Below are positions 24,696 to 32,529 of a stretch of DNA of 64,000 bases, one piece after another. Positions within the stretch are counted from its first letter, which is position 1. Each line of letters starts with the position of its first letter. The notes beneath the pieces are model-generated. The model saw only the letters and a program-made list of their open reading frames with translations, was not told the origin of the DNA and searched no databases. Both the position numbers and the translations under genes were made by a program. The stretch comes from Polyangiaceae bacterium (GTDB taxonomy: Bacteria; Myxococcota_A; Polyangia; Polyangiales; Polyangiaceae), in contig JAICQL010000002.1 in the NCBI GenBank assembly GCA_025937895.1, positions 62,001 to 126,000 on the forward strand, in the 5' to 3' direction.

Positions 24696-25309
24696 CGAGG
24701 CGTATTCGGCTGAATGGCATGGGTTGAATGAGCGGAAGGCGTCGAGATCACCACGGCGTAGCGGGCAGGCCTGGCCGTGGGATTGTGAAAGACCGCGGGG
24801 CGGTCCAGCTGCATTGCCAGACAGTCCCCCTCTCGCAGGCGATAGCGCTCGCTGCCCTGCAGCACGTCGATGGTGCCCTCCTGCAGCCAGATCTGCTGGC
24901 AAGTGCGCGGGTCGCTCGTCTCGAAGGCCACCCGGGCCCGCGGCGGGAAACGCACCTCGACGATCTGCATGGGCTGCGGCACCCAGGCGGGCGAGACATT
25001 GCGGCGGCAGTAGCCAGATTCCGGATCCTGCCAGGACGTCTGCTCGCCGCGGCGGGCCACCGGCTCCTTCTTCTGAGCAGGTGCTTCACTGCTGGAATCA
25101 AACAGGCTCGCCAGGGTGACGCCCAGCGCCACCGCCAGCCGGTCCAGTACGACCGCTGTGGGGCTACTCTCTTCCCGCTCGATCAGCGAGATCATCGAGC
25201 GGCTGACCCCGCTGCTCCCGGCCAGAGCCTCGAGCGACAGCCCGCGCGCCTTGCGCAGCTCGCGCACGCGCTCCGCCAGCCGCTGATTGAGGCCGTCCGC
25301 CGATTCCAA
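24692..25309 (-). CDS. XRE family regulator with C-terminal cupin
   Basis: 205 residues. The HTH domain is at about 10-66 (VRELRKARGLSLEALAGSSG, VSRSMISLIEREESSPTAVVLDRL). The C-terminal cupin (about 105-190) includes PMQIVEVRFPPRARVAFE and LREGDCLAMQLDRPAVFHNP. It is likely a ligand-responsive repressor. The only start that keeps the HTH complete is a TTG at 25309. A near-perfect palindrome 17-32 bases upstream (25326-25341) fits autoregulation. It shares its last 4 bases with the GNAT gene downstream. Confidence 0.86.
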   Translation of the reverse strand: MESADGLNQRLAERVRELRKARGLSLEALAGSSGVSRSMISLIEREESSPTAVVLDRLAVALGVTLASLFDSSSEAPAQKKEPVARRGEQTSWQDPESGYCRRNVSPAWVPQPMQIVEVRFPPRARVAFETSDPRTCQQIWLQEGTIDVLQGSERYRLREGDCLAMQLDRPAVFHNPTARPARYAVVISTPSAHSTHAIQPNTPR

Positions 25310-25325
25310 GATACTGCCATCGATA

Positions 25326-25341
25326 ATCCAATATACTGGAT
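25326..25341. promoter_or_regulatory. Palindromic operator before the second XRE-cupin gene
   Basis: ATCCAATATACTGGAT is a 16-base palindrome with one mismatched pair. It is centred about 25 bases upstream of the TTG start and overlaps AT-rich promoter-like sequence. Its half-site ATACTGGA resembles the TACTGGAC half-site of the operator at 12502-12518, which also belongs to an XRE-cupin locus. Confidence 0.55.
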
Positions 25342-25446
25342 GGCGTCAAGCAGGACGAAGTTGCGCCCTCCGGCGCTCGGCGACGCGGAGCAGGCCTGAT
25401 GCCAGGCAGCGGCCCGGCGCTTTCGCGCGCCGCTTTCGCCCTCGAG

Positions 25447-26151
25447 TTACGTCCGCCGGCGCGCGCGGATCACTGCATCGACGCCTGTTCCAGCAACCGC
25501 GCGGGGGTGCTCCTGCGCCACTACCAGCTCCCACCGCTCTGGCTCGAGCACCGCCAGCGCGCCCTCCACCGAGATCTGCACCTGACTGGCCGCGGCCGTG
25601 GGCTTGCCCGTGGCCGGATCCACCGGGCGATGGCCCACCAGGAGCAACGTCCCGCCCGGTGCAACACCGCTCGCCATCCGCCGCACCATCGCCGCCACGG
25701 GGCCCTCGGCGCCTTCAGCGCCCGGGCCCTCTGCAGCGGCGCTGCCCTCTGCAGCGGCGCTGCCCTCCGCACTGGCGCCGGGCACGTGGACGTACAGACA
25801 AACGATGAGATCGTACGCCTCTGGCTCCACCCGCCAGGCACCGAGATCGGCCTCGATCCACTCGATGCGCGCGGCCACCTCCGCCCCTGCGGCCTCCGCC
25901 AGTGAGCGCCCTGCTGCCAGCGCAGCCGCGGAGAAATCCACGGCCGTGACCTGCCAGCCGTGCGCTGCGAGCCACAGGGCTTCTGCCCCGTGCCCGCAAC
26001 CGGCGTCGAGCGCGCGCCCCGGCGGCAGCCCGGCGGCCTGCGCCAGCAGGTGCTCGCTGGGCGGACGCCGCTCCACCTTGTCGCGATGCTCCCGCAAGGT
26101 CTTCGACCATAGCTGCTCCCAGAACTGCTGATCAAATTGCGGCTTAGTCAT
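25447..26151 (-). CDS. Class I SAM-dependent methyltransferase
   Basis: 234 residues. The SAM-binding motif I is ALDAGCGHGAEALWLA, motif II VTAVDFSAAALA, and acidic D in IEADLGAW, followed by DLIVCLYVHVP. The overall pattern resembles thiopurine/tellurite-type small methyltransferases, but the substrate is not determinable. A low-complexity insert (AEGSAAAEGSAAAEGPGAEG) after motif IV is encoded by an 18-base tandem repeat and probably forms a flexible loop. The ATG overlaps the stop of the truncated serine hydrolase (ATGA). Confidence 0.87.
   Translation of the reverse strand: MTKPQFDQQFWEQLWSKTLREHRDKVERRPPSEHLLAQAAGLPPGRALDAGCGHGAEALWLAAHGWQVTAVDFSAAALAAGRSLAEAAGAEVAARIEWIEADLGAWRVEPEAYDLIVCLYVHVPGASAEGSAAAEGSAAAEGPGAEGAEGPVAAMVRRMASGVAPGGTLLLVGHRPVDPATGKPTAAASQVQISVEGALAVLEPERWELVVAQEHPRAVAGTGVDAVIRARRRT
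25726..25779. repeat. 18-base tandem repeat inside a methyltransferase gene
   Basis: Two perfect copies of GCCCTCTGCAGCGGCGCT (25726-25743, 25744-25761) and a third degenerate copy (25762-25779). The repeat keeps the reading frame and encodes the AEGSAA units of the methyltransferase loop. It is prone to copy-number change by slippage. Confidence 0.8.
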
Positions 26152-26723
26152 GAGCTCATCCCGTTTACCTCATCTGCGGCACTGCCCTTGCCTTCGGCAA
26201 GAGCGCCGAGCGCGGCCTCGAGCACGCTGACGAGGGGCCACGCGCCGCGCGTCGTGTTGGACAGGACCGTACACACCAGCCCCGTGGCTGGCTCGAAGGT
26301 GCTGCGAAAGGAGATGCCTGCGTCGAGCCCTTCCATGAACACCACCCGATGCGCTCGCGAGAGCCAGAAACCGAGGTAGTCGCCGATGCCCGAGCTGTGC
26401 GCCAGCAACTGGCGGACGGTCACGCCCGGCTGCACTACGTCGCGGTCCGCTCCGAGGAGCTCTTGCAGGTCTGAATCCAGCGCCAGCTTGCCTTCGGCAA
26501 CGAGCGACATCACTGCGAGCGCCGTCAGAGTCTTCGTGCCGCTCGCGAGCGCGAGCTGCGTCTCAGGGGTGTTCAGCTCGCCTCGTGCGCGATCGGCGAA
26601 GCCGCGAGCGAACAGCCACGGGCGCTGGCCGAGCTGCCCCAGCGACACGACCCCCGAGAACCCGCTCTCTTCACTGCTGCGCTCGATGCGCGCGCAGAGC
26701 CCGGCAAGCAGGGCTGTCACCAC
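26148..26723 (-). pseudogene. Serine hydrolase (class C beta-lactamase fold), internally deleted
   Basis: About 191 residues from a GTG at 26723 (GAGGGG just upstream). The front matches the serine hydrolase/beta-lactamase class C family with S-G-T-K (ASGTKTLTAL) and HSSGIGDYLG. The text then jumps straight to GFWLSRAHRVVFMEGLDAGISF and CTVLSNTTRGAWPL, which normally lie some 200 residues later near the C-terminus. The Tyr-x-Asn region between them is missing. The frame is kept, so a product may be made, but it should not be catalytic. The stop overlaps the methyltransferase start. A second possibility is an assembly join at about 26380. Confidence 0.7.
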
Positions 26724-26870
26724 GGCCCCCCTCGCCGCCCGCGCGCCGAGAACGAGGGCATGTGCGCTCCGGCCACCCGAGGAACTGTACCGCCTCCCAC
26801 CTGGCGGCGCCAGCTTGCCAGCCCGGCTCTGCCGCGTGATACGCTGGGCGCGGTCCCCGGCACCCCCGTC

Positions 26871-27776
26871 ATGCGCTCCGACGATCTCGAGCTCTCCGAC
26901 CTGATCGTCGACTATGATCCGGACACATTGCAGCGCAGGCCCGTGCGCTGGCAGGCGGTGCTGGAGTACTTCGAGGCGCGGGGTAATCGGGCCGCCGCGC
27001 GCATCGTACGCTCGCTGCCCCGGCGCGGCGAGCTCCTGGATGAGGCCGAGGTCGACCAGATCCTGGTGGCCGCTCACATGGAGCTACAGCGGCTGGAGGA
27101 GGAGTTCCTGCACGGGCAGCGCATCCTGGAGCTGGTGCGCGCCCTGGTCACGACCGCAGAGCTCCACGGCCTTGCCAGACCCTATCGCATCGTCGATGTC
27201 GGCTGCGGGCTCGGCTATGTCGTTCGCTGGCTGACCTGCTACGGCGGGCTTGGCGCGGGGGTGGAGCTGATCGGGGTGGACTACAACGCGCGGTTCATCC
27301 GCGCGGCACAGCGGCTGGCGGAGCAGGAGGGCCTGCGCTGTCGCTTCGAGGTCGCCAATGCAGCACGCCTGGCGGAGCCCACGACGTGCTACATCTCGAG
27401 CGGCGTGTTGCACCACTTCCACGGCTCCGCGCTCGTGGATTTTCTGGCGTGCCAGGGCGCGGCAGTGGCGGGCTTTCTGCACACTGACATCCGGCCGTCG
27501 TGGATCACCCCGTTCGGAGCCTGGCTCTATCATCGGGCGCGCATGCGAGAGCCGCTGGCGCGGCACGACGGCACGCTCTCCGCGCTGCGTGCCCATTCCG
27601 CGACCACGTTGCTGCAGGCGGCGCGCAGCGCATGTCCACAGCTGCGCCTGCACATCGACGATCGAGGCACGCTGCCCATCTTCAACGTGTTTCAATCCTT
27701 GCTCGGTATCCGGCCCGAGCTCGAGCAGAGCTTTCTGGCCGAGCTCGCGCGTCGCAAGGAAGAGTGTGCGCTGTGA
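26871..27776 (+). CDS. Class I SAM-dependent methyltransferase
   Basis: 301 residues. A helical N-terminal region of about 95 residues precedes the SAM domain: motif I YRIVDVGCGLGYVVRW, acidic loop LIGVDYNARFIRAAQRLA, then FEVANAARL and YISSGVLHHF. The latter His-His-Phe sequence is common in small-molecule and lipid methyltransferases. The ATG at 26871 (MRSDDLELSDLIVDYDPDTL) fits the conserved beginning; longer readings run into the divergent gene. The last 4 bases overlap the membrane protein gene that follows (GTGA). Confidence 0.85.
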   Translation: MRSDDLELSDLIVDYDPDTLQRRPVRWQAVLEYFEARGNRAAARIVRSLPRRGELLDEAEVDQILVAAHMELQRLEEEFLHGQRILELVRALVTTAELHGLARPYRIVDVGCGLGYVVRWLTCYGGLGAGVELIGVDYNARFIRAAQRLAEQEGLRCRFEVANAARLAEPTTCYISSGVLHHFHGSALVDFLACQGAAVAGFLHTDIRPSWITPFGAWLYHRARMREPLARHDGTLSALRAHSATTLLQAARSACPQLRLHIDDRGTLPIFNVFQSLLGIRPELEQSFLAELARRKEECAL

Positions 27777-28339
27777 CTCACCTGATGCTGCTGCTCGGCC
27801 TGTCCCTCACCGACGCGATCTTCGCGGGCTATCGGGCGGGAGCTGGTCGCAACCCGCGCATCCACAAGCTCGACTACACGATAGTGACCTGCTGGGCAGG
27901 TCTCTTTGCCGGTCTGGGCACGGCGCTGGTCGCGGCCCTCGGCGCGCTCGCATACCTCTGGGCTGCCAGTGCTGAGGCTGTCAGTGACGGCGGCCACATC
28001 AGCGCGAGCGCCATCGCGCAGCTGGATGCCGCCGCGCAGCCGCTCGTCCATGCGTATGCCCTGTTCGCCACCGTGTTGCTCTCCGTGGTGGTGTTCTGGA
28101 CCTATCCGCGCCGGCGCACCCGCGAGCTGGCGGTGGTGCTGATCCTGGGTCCCTGCACTCTGCTGCGGCCGTACTGGATCGTGGGCGGCGCGCTCTGGGC
28201 GCTCGCCGGAGTGGAGCGGCCGCTCGCGGCGCTGATCGCCTTCGTCGCCGCGCTGCAACTCGGCCTCGAGCCGCTCTTGAACGTGTGGCAGAGCCGAGGG
28301 CAGCGGCGGCGCATGCGAGAGCTGCTCTCGGACGCCTAG
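27773..28339 (+). CDS. Polytopic membrane protein of unknown function
   Basis: 188 residues with about four to five hydrophobic segments (LMLLLGLSLTDAIFAGY, WAGLFAGLGTALVAALGALAYL, YALFATVLLSVVVFWTY, and a C-terminal pair). Basic PRRRTRE lies between segments on the presumed cytoplasmic side. No family is recognised. The GTG start is inside the stop of the methyltransferase gene, so the two are probably partners, perhaps a lipid or membrane-linked modification. Confidence 0.72.
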   Translation: MTHLMLLLGLSLTDAIFAGYRAGAGRNPRIHKLDYTIVTCWAGLFAGLGTALVAALGALAYLWAASAEAVSDGGHISASAIAQLDAAAQPLVHAYALFATVLLSVVVFWTYPRRRTRELAVVLILGPCTLLRPYWIVGGALWALAGVERPLAALIAFVAALQLGLEPLLNVWQSRGQRRRMRELLSDA

Positions 28340-28383
28340 CTTCTCTCCGGCGCGAGCGCGTCGGTGCTCTGGTGGAGGCGTAC

Positions 28384-28611
28384 TCAGCCTTCCTCGCCAG
28401 ACGCCGCTTCGAGCGTCACCTCGAGCCGCTCGACCTCGGCTCCGAGCAGGCGCTGGCTGCGCCGGGTCACGAAGATGAAGGTGAGGAGCAGCAGCCACAG
28501 GACCATGAAGAGCCCACCAAAGGTGCGCACCTCCGGCGAGATGGCGTCGCTCACCGGGGTGAACTCGGTCGAGCGCGAAGAGGGCGAAAGGCTTGCGTGA
28601 AGAGAGCTCAT
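28384..28611 (-). CDS. CcmD-like single-pass membrane protein (second copy)
   Basis: 75 residues with one transmembrane helix (FGGLFMVLWLLLLTFIFVT) and a charged C-terminal helix (RRSQRLLGAEVERLEVTLE). This is the layout of CcmD-type heme exporter adaptors: short N-terminus, one helix, cytoplasmic coiled tail. It overlaps the preceding similar gene by 4 bases (ATGA) and is part of the ccmC remnant operon. Homology is inferred from layout and position, since CcmD sequences are poorly conserved. Confidence 0.6.
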   Translation of the reverse strand: MSSLHASLSPSSRSTEFTPVSDAISPEVRTFGGLFMVLWLLLLTFIFVTRRSQRLLGAEVERLEVTLEAASGEEG

Positions 28612-28886
28612 GTTGGCTCCTGGCTAGATTCGCGCGACAGCCGGCGTACGACCTCACCCGTGCGCTCTGCCTGTGCGCGCAAGGACCGCAGGGCCTTGAA
28701 CGTGACGAACGTGAAGGCCATCAGAATGATCCAAATGGCCAAGTAAGCCGCGATCAGCGAGGCAGTTTCGGTGACCTGCTCGGTCGCTCCGCCTTCGACC
28801 TTCACGAAGCCGTCCGGCAGCGCGGCGCTGGCCGGCGCAGGAGTGAGCGCAGGAGTCTGCTCAATCGTCTGCTCGATGTTCTGCAT
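28608..28886 (-). CDS. CcmD-like single-pass membrane protein
   Basis: 92 residues: a polar Ala/Pro-rich N-terminus, one transmembrane helix at about 43-62 (SLIAAYLAIWIILMAFTFVT) and a basic tail (KALRSLRAQAERTGEVVRRL). The AYL-x-W start of the helix and the Arg-rich coiled tail are typical of CcmD, the small subunit that helps release holo-CcmE from CcmABC during cytochrome c maturation. It lies 15 bases after the ccmC remnant and overlaps the next, similar gene. Confidence 0.65.
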   Translation of the reverse strand: MQNIEQTIEQTPALTPAPASAALPDGFVKVEGGATEQVTETASLIAAYLAIWIILMAFTFVTFKALRSLRAQAERTGEVVRRLSRESSQEPT

Positions 28887-28901
28887 GAATTTGCTCCTCG
28901 T

Positions 28902-29327
28902 TCAGCCGTCGAGCGCGCTGCGGCTCGCGGCCTCTTCTGCCACCCGTGCCAGGCGCGAGCGCAGCAGGTGCTGCTCGCTGCGCAGCCAGATGAGCGTGAC
29001 GCACAAGCCAGCCATCGCCACGAAGCCCGTGCGCACGGCCTCCAGCATCGCAGGGTCACCCAGGCCGGCTCCGCCCTCGCGCAAGACGACTGGGTGATTG
29101 CCACCCCACTTCAGCACGGAATAGCGGATGATCGGGATGTTCACGGCCCCCAGGACACCGAGCGCCGCCGCCAGGCGCCGCTCCGCCGCGCCATCCGGCG
29201 AAAACGCGCGAAATATCACGATGGCCAGGTAGATCAGGACGGTCAGGAGCGCCGTGGTGAGCTGCGGATCCCAGGTCCACCACACCCCCCAGGCGCGCTT
29301 TGCCCAGATCATGCCGCTCACCAGCAT
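28902..29327 (-). pseudogene. ccmC: 5'-truncated CcmC heme exporter
   Basis: 141 residues that match the C-terminal part of CcmC/CcsA-type heme handling proteins. The tryptophan-rich motif is clear (GMIWAKRAWGVWWTWDPQLT), followed by two transmembrane segments and the periplasmic NIPIIRYSVLKWGGNH. Normal CcmC is about 230-250 residues and has further N-terminal helices and a His before this point. Here an in-frame TGA lies just upstream of WSLAMLV and the upstream DNA is unrelated. No ccmA, ccmB or ccmE is in the window. The fragment begins at the WWD motif and is unlikely to be functional alone. Confidence 0.75.
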
Positions 29328-29518
29328 TGCGAGCGACCATCATTCCCCCGCAAGATCAAGAAGCACCTGCCCTGCCATCTTCGCCACGGCGCCCTGCTCG
29401 GAGAGAGCGCCGTGCCGCAGCGCACACTTTTCGTTCCAGAGCGGCGCGAGCTGAGCTTTGGTGAAACACTCCTGTCCAGTGTCGGATGGGCGCCGCGCAG
29501 TGCTATCCTGCTGCCTCG

Positions 29519-30262
29519 ATGCCGGTACGTGACGAACGTGAATCTCAGTTGCAGCGGCTCCTGTCATCGAATCGCCAGCGCGCGCGCCAGGTTGCACACC
29601 AGGTCGTGGAGCACGGGCGGCGCTCGCTCAGCCACGCTTCCGATCGCCTGTCGGAGGCGTTCACGGCAGGGGTGGCTGCGCTCACCCCGTCGCTGATGGA
29701 TCCGGAGCTCCTGCGCTGGAGCGGGGGGCTGACACACTCGGCGACGACGGTCTACGAGCGGGCGCTCGACGTGGAGCAGGTGCGCGCGCACCTGGGTGGC
29801 TTGCGCAAGGGCATTCCCGAGCTGCTGTCGGCGAGCCTGGGCGCGGCGGGGCTGGTGTTCGTGCTGCAGCGCGGAGACGTGGAGCAGCTGAGCGAGCTAT
29901 TGGGCTCGATGGGCATCACCGCGCTGCTCTCTGCCAATCCGCTGCTCGGCTTGTGCGTGGTGGCCACCACGGGCTACGCCTACCGGCAGGCAAAGAAGGA
30001 GGGAGAGGCGCTCAGCGTCGATCGGCTCGCGGCCGTGCGCGGTGCGGCGCTGGCGGGCAGCAGCGCGGCAGTGTTCAGCGTGATGGCGGGTCCGGTGGCG
30101 CTGAAGCTGGTGGTGGCCATCGCCGTGACGGGCGCGGTGCGCAAGCTGACCGCTCCCTCCATTTCGTTCGTCGCCCGCGCGCTCACCTCCGCACGCCGGG
30201 TCACGCCCGCGCCAGCACCGTTCAGCAACGATCGGGAGCTGGTGGAAGCAATGCGCCTCTAG
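29519..30262 (+). CDS. Hydrophobic protein of unknown function
   Basis: 247 residues. The first third is basic and Gln/Arg-rich (RESQLQRLLSSNRQRARQVA). From about residue 105 on there are several Gly/Ala/Leu-rich segments (IPELLSASLGAAGLVFVLQ, LLGSMGITALLSANPLLGLCVVATTGYAY, GAALAGSSAAVFSVMAGPVALKLVVAIAVTGAV) that could insert in a membrane. No known domain is recognised. ATG at 29519; TATCCT about 13 bases upstream could be a promoter -10. A strong hairpin follows the gene. Confidence 0.7.
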   Translation: MPVRDERESQLQRLLSSNRQRARQVAHQVVEHGRRSLSHASDRLSEAFTAGVAALTPSLMDPELLRWSGGLTHSATTVYERALDVEQVRAHLGGLRKGIPELLSASLGAAGLVFVLQRGDVEQLSELLGSMGITALLSANPLLGLCVVATTGYAYRQAKKEGEALSVDRLAAVRGAALAGSSAAVFSVMAGPVALKLVVAIAVTGAVRKLTAPSISFVARALTSARRVTPAPAPFSNDRELVEAMRL

Positions 30263-30280
30263 CCCGCCTCGTCACCCGCA

Positions 30281-30301
30281 CACATTCCAGATTGGAATGT
30301 G
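30281..30301. terminator. Bidirectional hairpin terminator
   Basis: CACATTCCA-GAT-TGGAATGTG: perfect 9-base arms around a 3-base loop, between the convergent genes ending at 30262 (+) and 30335 (-). There is no strong T-run, as is common in very GC-rich genomes. Confidence 0.65.
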
Positions 30302-30334
30302 CCCCGCGACCCCCCTCTTCTCGCTGGCGCGGGA

Positions 30335-32443
30335 CTAGCTCTTGGCCTCAGCCTTGCCCGCGACCGGAGTGAGCGCCTTCTGCACGTGGCGCGCGAGCTC
30401 ACTGCGGGTAAACGGCTTCTCCAGCAGCTGCACGCCCGGATCGAGCCGGCCGTGGTGGATGACGGCGTTTTCGGTGTAACCGGAGGTGTAGAGCACCGGC
30501 AAGGTGGGGCGCAGGCTGCGCACGATGCGCGAGAGCTCCACCCCGTTCATGCCCTTGGGCAACACGATGTCCGTCAAGAGCAGCTGGATGTCGTCGTGTT
30601 GCTCGATGATGCTGAGCGCCGAGGGGCCATCTTCGGCGACCCGGACGATGTAGTTGAGCCGCTCGAGCATGCGCACGGTGAGCGTACGCACGTGTGGATC
30701 ATCCTCCACCACCAGGATCTGCTCGCCATTACCGTGCGGATCCTCCTCCAGCGGGCGCGGCGGCTCGGAGCGCGCCAGCTTCTGCAGGCTGCGCGGGAGA
30801 TAGATGCGCACGGCCGTGCCCTGCCCCACCTTGCTGTGCAGACGCACGTGCCCGCCGGACTGCTTGACGAAGCCGTACACCATGCTGAGCCCGAGGCCCG
30901 TACCGCGCCCGGGGCCCTTGGTGGTGAAGAAGGGATCAAAGGCGCGGTTGAGCACGTGCTCGGGCATGCCGCTGCCCGTATCGACGACGGTAATGAGCAC
31001 GAATTCGCCCGGCCGCAGCTCATCGTGCGCGTCGGTGTCGGCGGCGGTGATGGTAACGTTCTCCGTCTCGATGCGCAGCTTGCCGCCATCGGGCATGGCG
31101 TCACGCGCGTTGACGGCCAGGTTGACCAGGGCGTTCTCCAGCTGCGCGGGGTCGACCTCCGTGGCCCATAGCCGGGCGCCGGTGACCACCTCGATGGTGA
31201 CGTCGGCGCCGATGGTGCGGCGCAGCAGGGCCTCCAGATTGTTGATCAAGCGCCCGGCGTCGATCACCCGCGGCTGCAGCGGCTGCTGCCGCGAGAAAGC
31301 AGAGAGCCGCTGCGTGAGCTCGGCAGCCTGATTGGCGGCCTGCTGCACCTGTTCGAGCAGCTCGATGCCCAACGGCCTGCCCACGAGCTGCTCGCGGATC
31401 TCCTCCAGGTTGCCCATGATGACGGTGAGCAGGTTGTTGAAATCGTGCGCGACGCCGCCAGTGAGCTGGCCCAGCGCCTGCATCTTCTGCGACTGGCGCA
31501 GCTGCGCCTCCAGCCGGCGCTGCGCCTCCTCCGCCTGCACCCGCTCCGTCACGTCCTGCGCCACGCCGAGCATGCTGACGAGCTCGCCGTTCTCCACCTG
31601 GGCCTGACCCCAGGAGTGCATCACCCACTGCTCCTTGTTCGGGCGCACCGCACGGACCTGCACCTCGTACGTGCCGCCGTGTTGCATCACCCGCGCGAGC
31701 TGCTGCTGGAAGCGCTCGCGATCATCCGGGTGCACCGCGCCCACCAGGTTGGCGAACAGCGCGGGCACCCTGGCAGGATCGTAACCGAGCAGGCGGTACA
31801 GCTCCTTGGACCAGGAGGCCTCGGGCTCGCCGCGCGTCCACTCGTAGCTGCCGATGCGACCCTTGGCCTGCGCCTGCTCCAGACGCGCGCGATCTGCCAG
31901 GGAGGCGTTGAGCGCGAGATAGCCGGTGAGGCCGTCTGCCAGACGTGCCCCCAGGTTCTCGAACAGCACGACGTCATCTTCCGTGTACACCCGCGCCTGC
32001 GCGCAGTGGTGGATGCCCAGGCACCAGGGCGGGCCAGAGCGCGGATAGATGGCCATCAAGAGCAGCGAGCGCACGTGCCAGCGCTCGAGCATCTCGAGCA
32101 CGCCGGGAGTATCGGGGTTGGTGGCGTCCCAGCGCAGCGCGCCGTCGCTCTTCAAGGCACCCGCCAGCGCCTTCTGCACGAACGGGTTCACCGGCATGCG
32201 CTCGCGCGAGACGCCCAGCCCCGGCCACTCCGGGCGGTAGCGCTCCATCGGCACGGTGAACGCCTTGACGTCCGGATCACACGGAAAGAACAACCACGCA
32301 CGATCACAGTCGAGCAGCTCGAGCATGGCGTCGAGCACGTCCGTCAGCATCGCGTCGAGCGACGGCGCGGCCAGGATGATGCGGTTGATACGCTCCAGCG
32401 CAGGTAGGAGCAGCTGCTCATGCTCCCCACGGGTGCGCACCAT
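30335..32443 (-). CDS. Hybrid histidine kinase (GAF-PAS-HisKA-ATPase-receiver)
   Basis: 702-residue soluble hybrid kinase. A GAF-like sensor domain (about 20-185) precedes a PAS domain (about 195-302, ending [18 protein letters not shown]). The H-box is [15 protein letters not shown] (H333). The ATPase domain has [24 protein letters not shown] and [13 protein letters not shown]. The C-terminal receiver has D625 in LLLTDIVLP and K677-P. Phosphate would pass from H333 to D625; no dedicated response regulator or phosphotransfer gene is adjacent. The ATG at 32443 begins the GAF domain sensibly. Ligand unknown. Confidence 0.9.
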   Translation of the reverse strand: MVRTRGEHEQLLLPALERINRIILAAPSLDAMLTDVLDAMLELLDCDRAWLFFPCDPDVKAFTVPMERYRPEWPGLGVSRERMPVNPFVQKALAGALKSDGALRWDATNPDTPGVLEMLERWHVRSLLLMAIYPRSGPPWCLGIHHCAQARVYTEDDVVLFENLGARLADGLTGYLALNASLADRARLEQAQAKGRIGSYEWTRGEPEASWSKELYRLLGYDPARVPALFANLVGAVHPDDRERFQQQLARVMQHGGTYEVQVRAVRPNKEQWVMHSWGQAQVENGELVSMLGVAQDVTERVQAEEAQRRLEAQLRQSQKMQALGQLTGGVAHDFNNLLTVIMGNLEEIREQLVGRPLGIELLEQVQQAANQAAELTQRLSAFSRQQPLQPRVIDAGRLINNLEALLRRTIGADVTIEVVTGARLWATEVDPAQLENALVNLAVNARDAMPDGGKLRIETENVTITAADTDAHDELRPGEFVLITVVDTGSGMPEHVLNRAFDPFFTTKGPGRGTGLGLSMVYGFVKQSGGHVRLHSKVGQGTAVRIYLPRSLQKLARSEPPRPLEEDPHGNGEQILVVEDDPHVRTLTVRMLERLNYIVRVAEDGPSALSIIEQHDDIQLLLTDIVLPKGMNGVELSRIVRSLRPTLPVLYTSGYTENAVIHHGRLDPGVQLLEKPFTRSELARHVQKALTPVAGKAEAKS

Positions 32444-32529
32444 CACACCCGAACCTTTTCCCCCTCCAGCCACACCCACGCTACGTTCGTATCCAACGAA
32501 CGCAGCGTGAGGCAACTCTTTTTGCTGCG

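Noticed and set aside
29340..29597. 85-codon minus-strand frame upstream of the ccmC remnant
   Set aside because: It overlaps the start of the plus-strand gene at 29519, has no recognisable domain and is not the missing N-terminus of CcmC.
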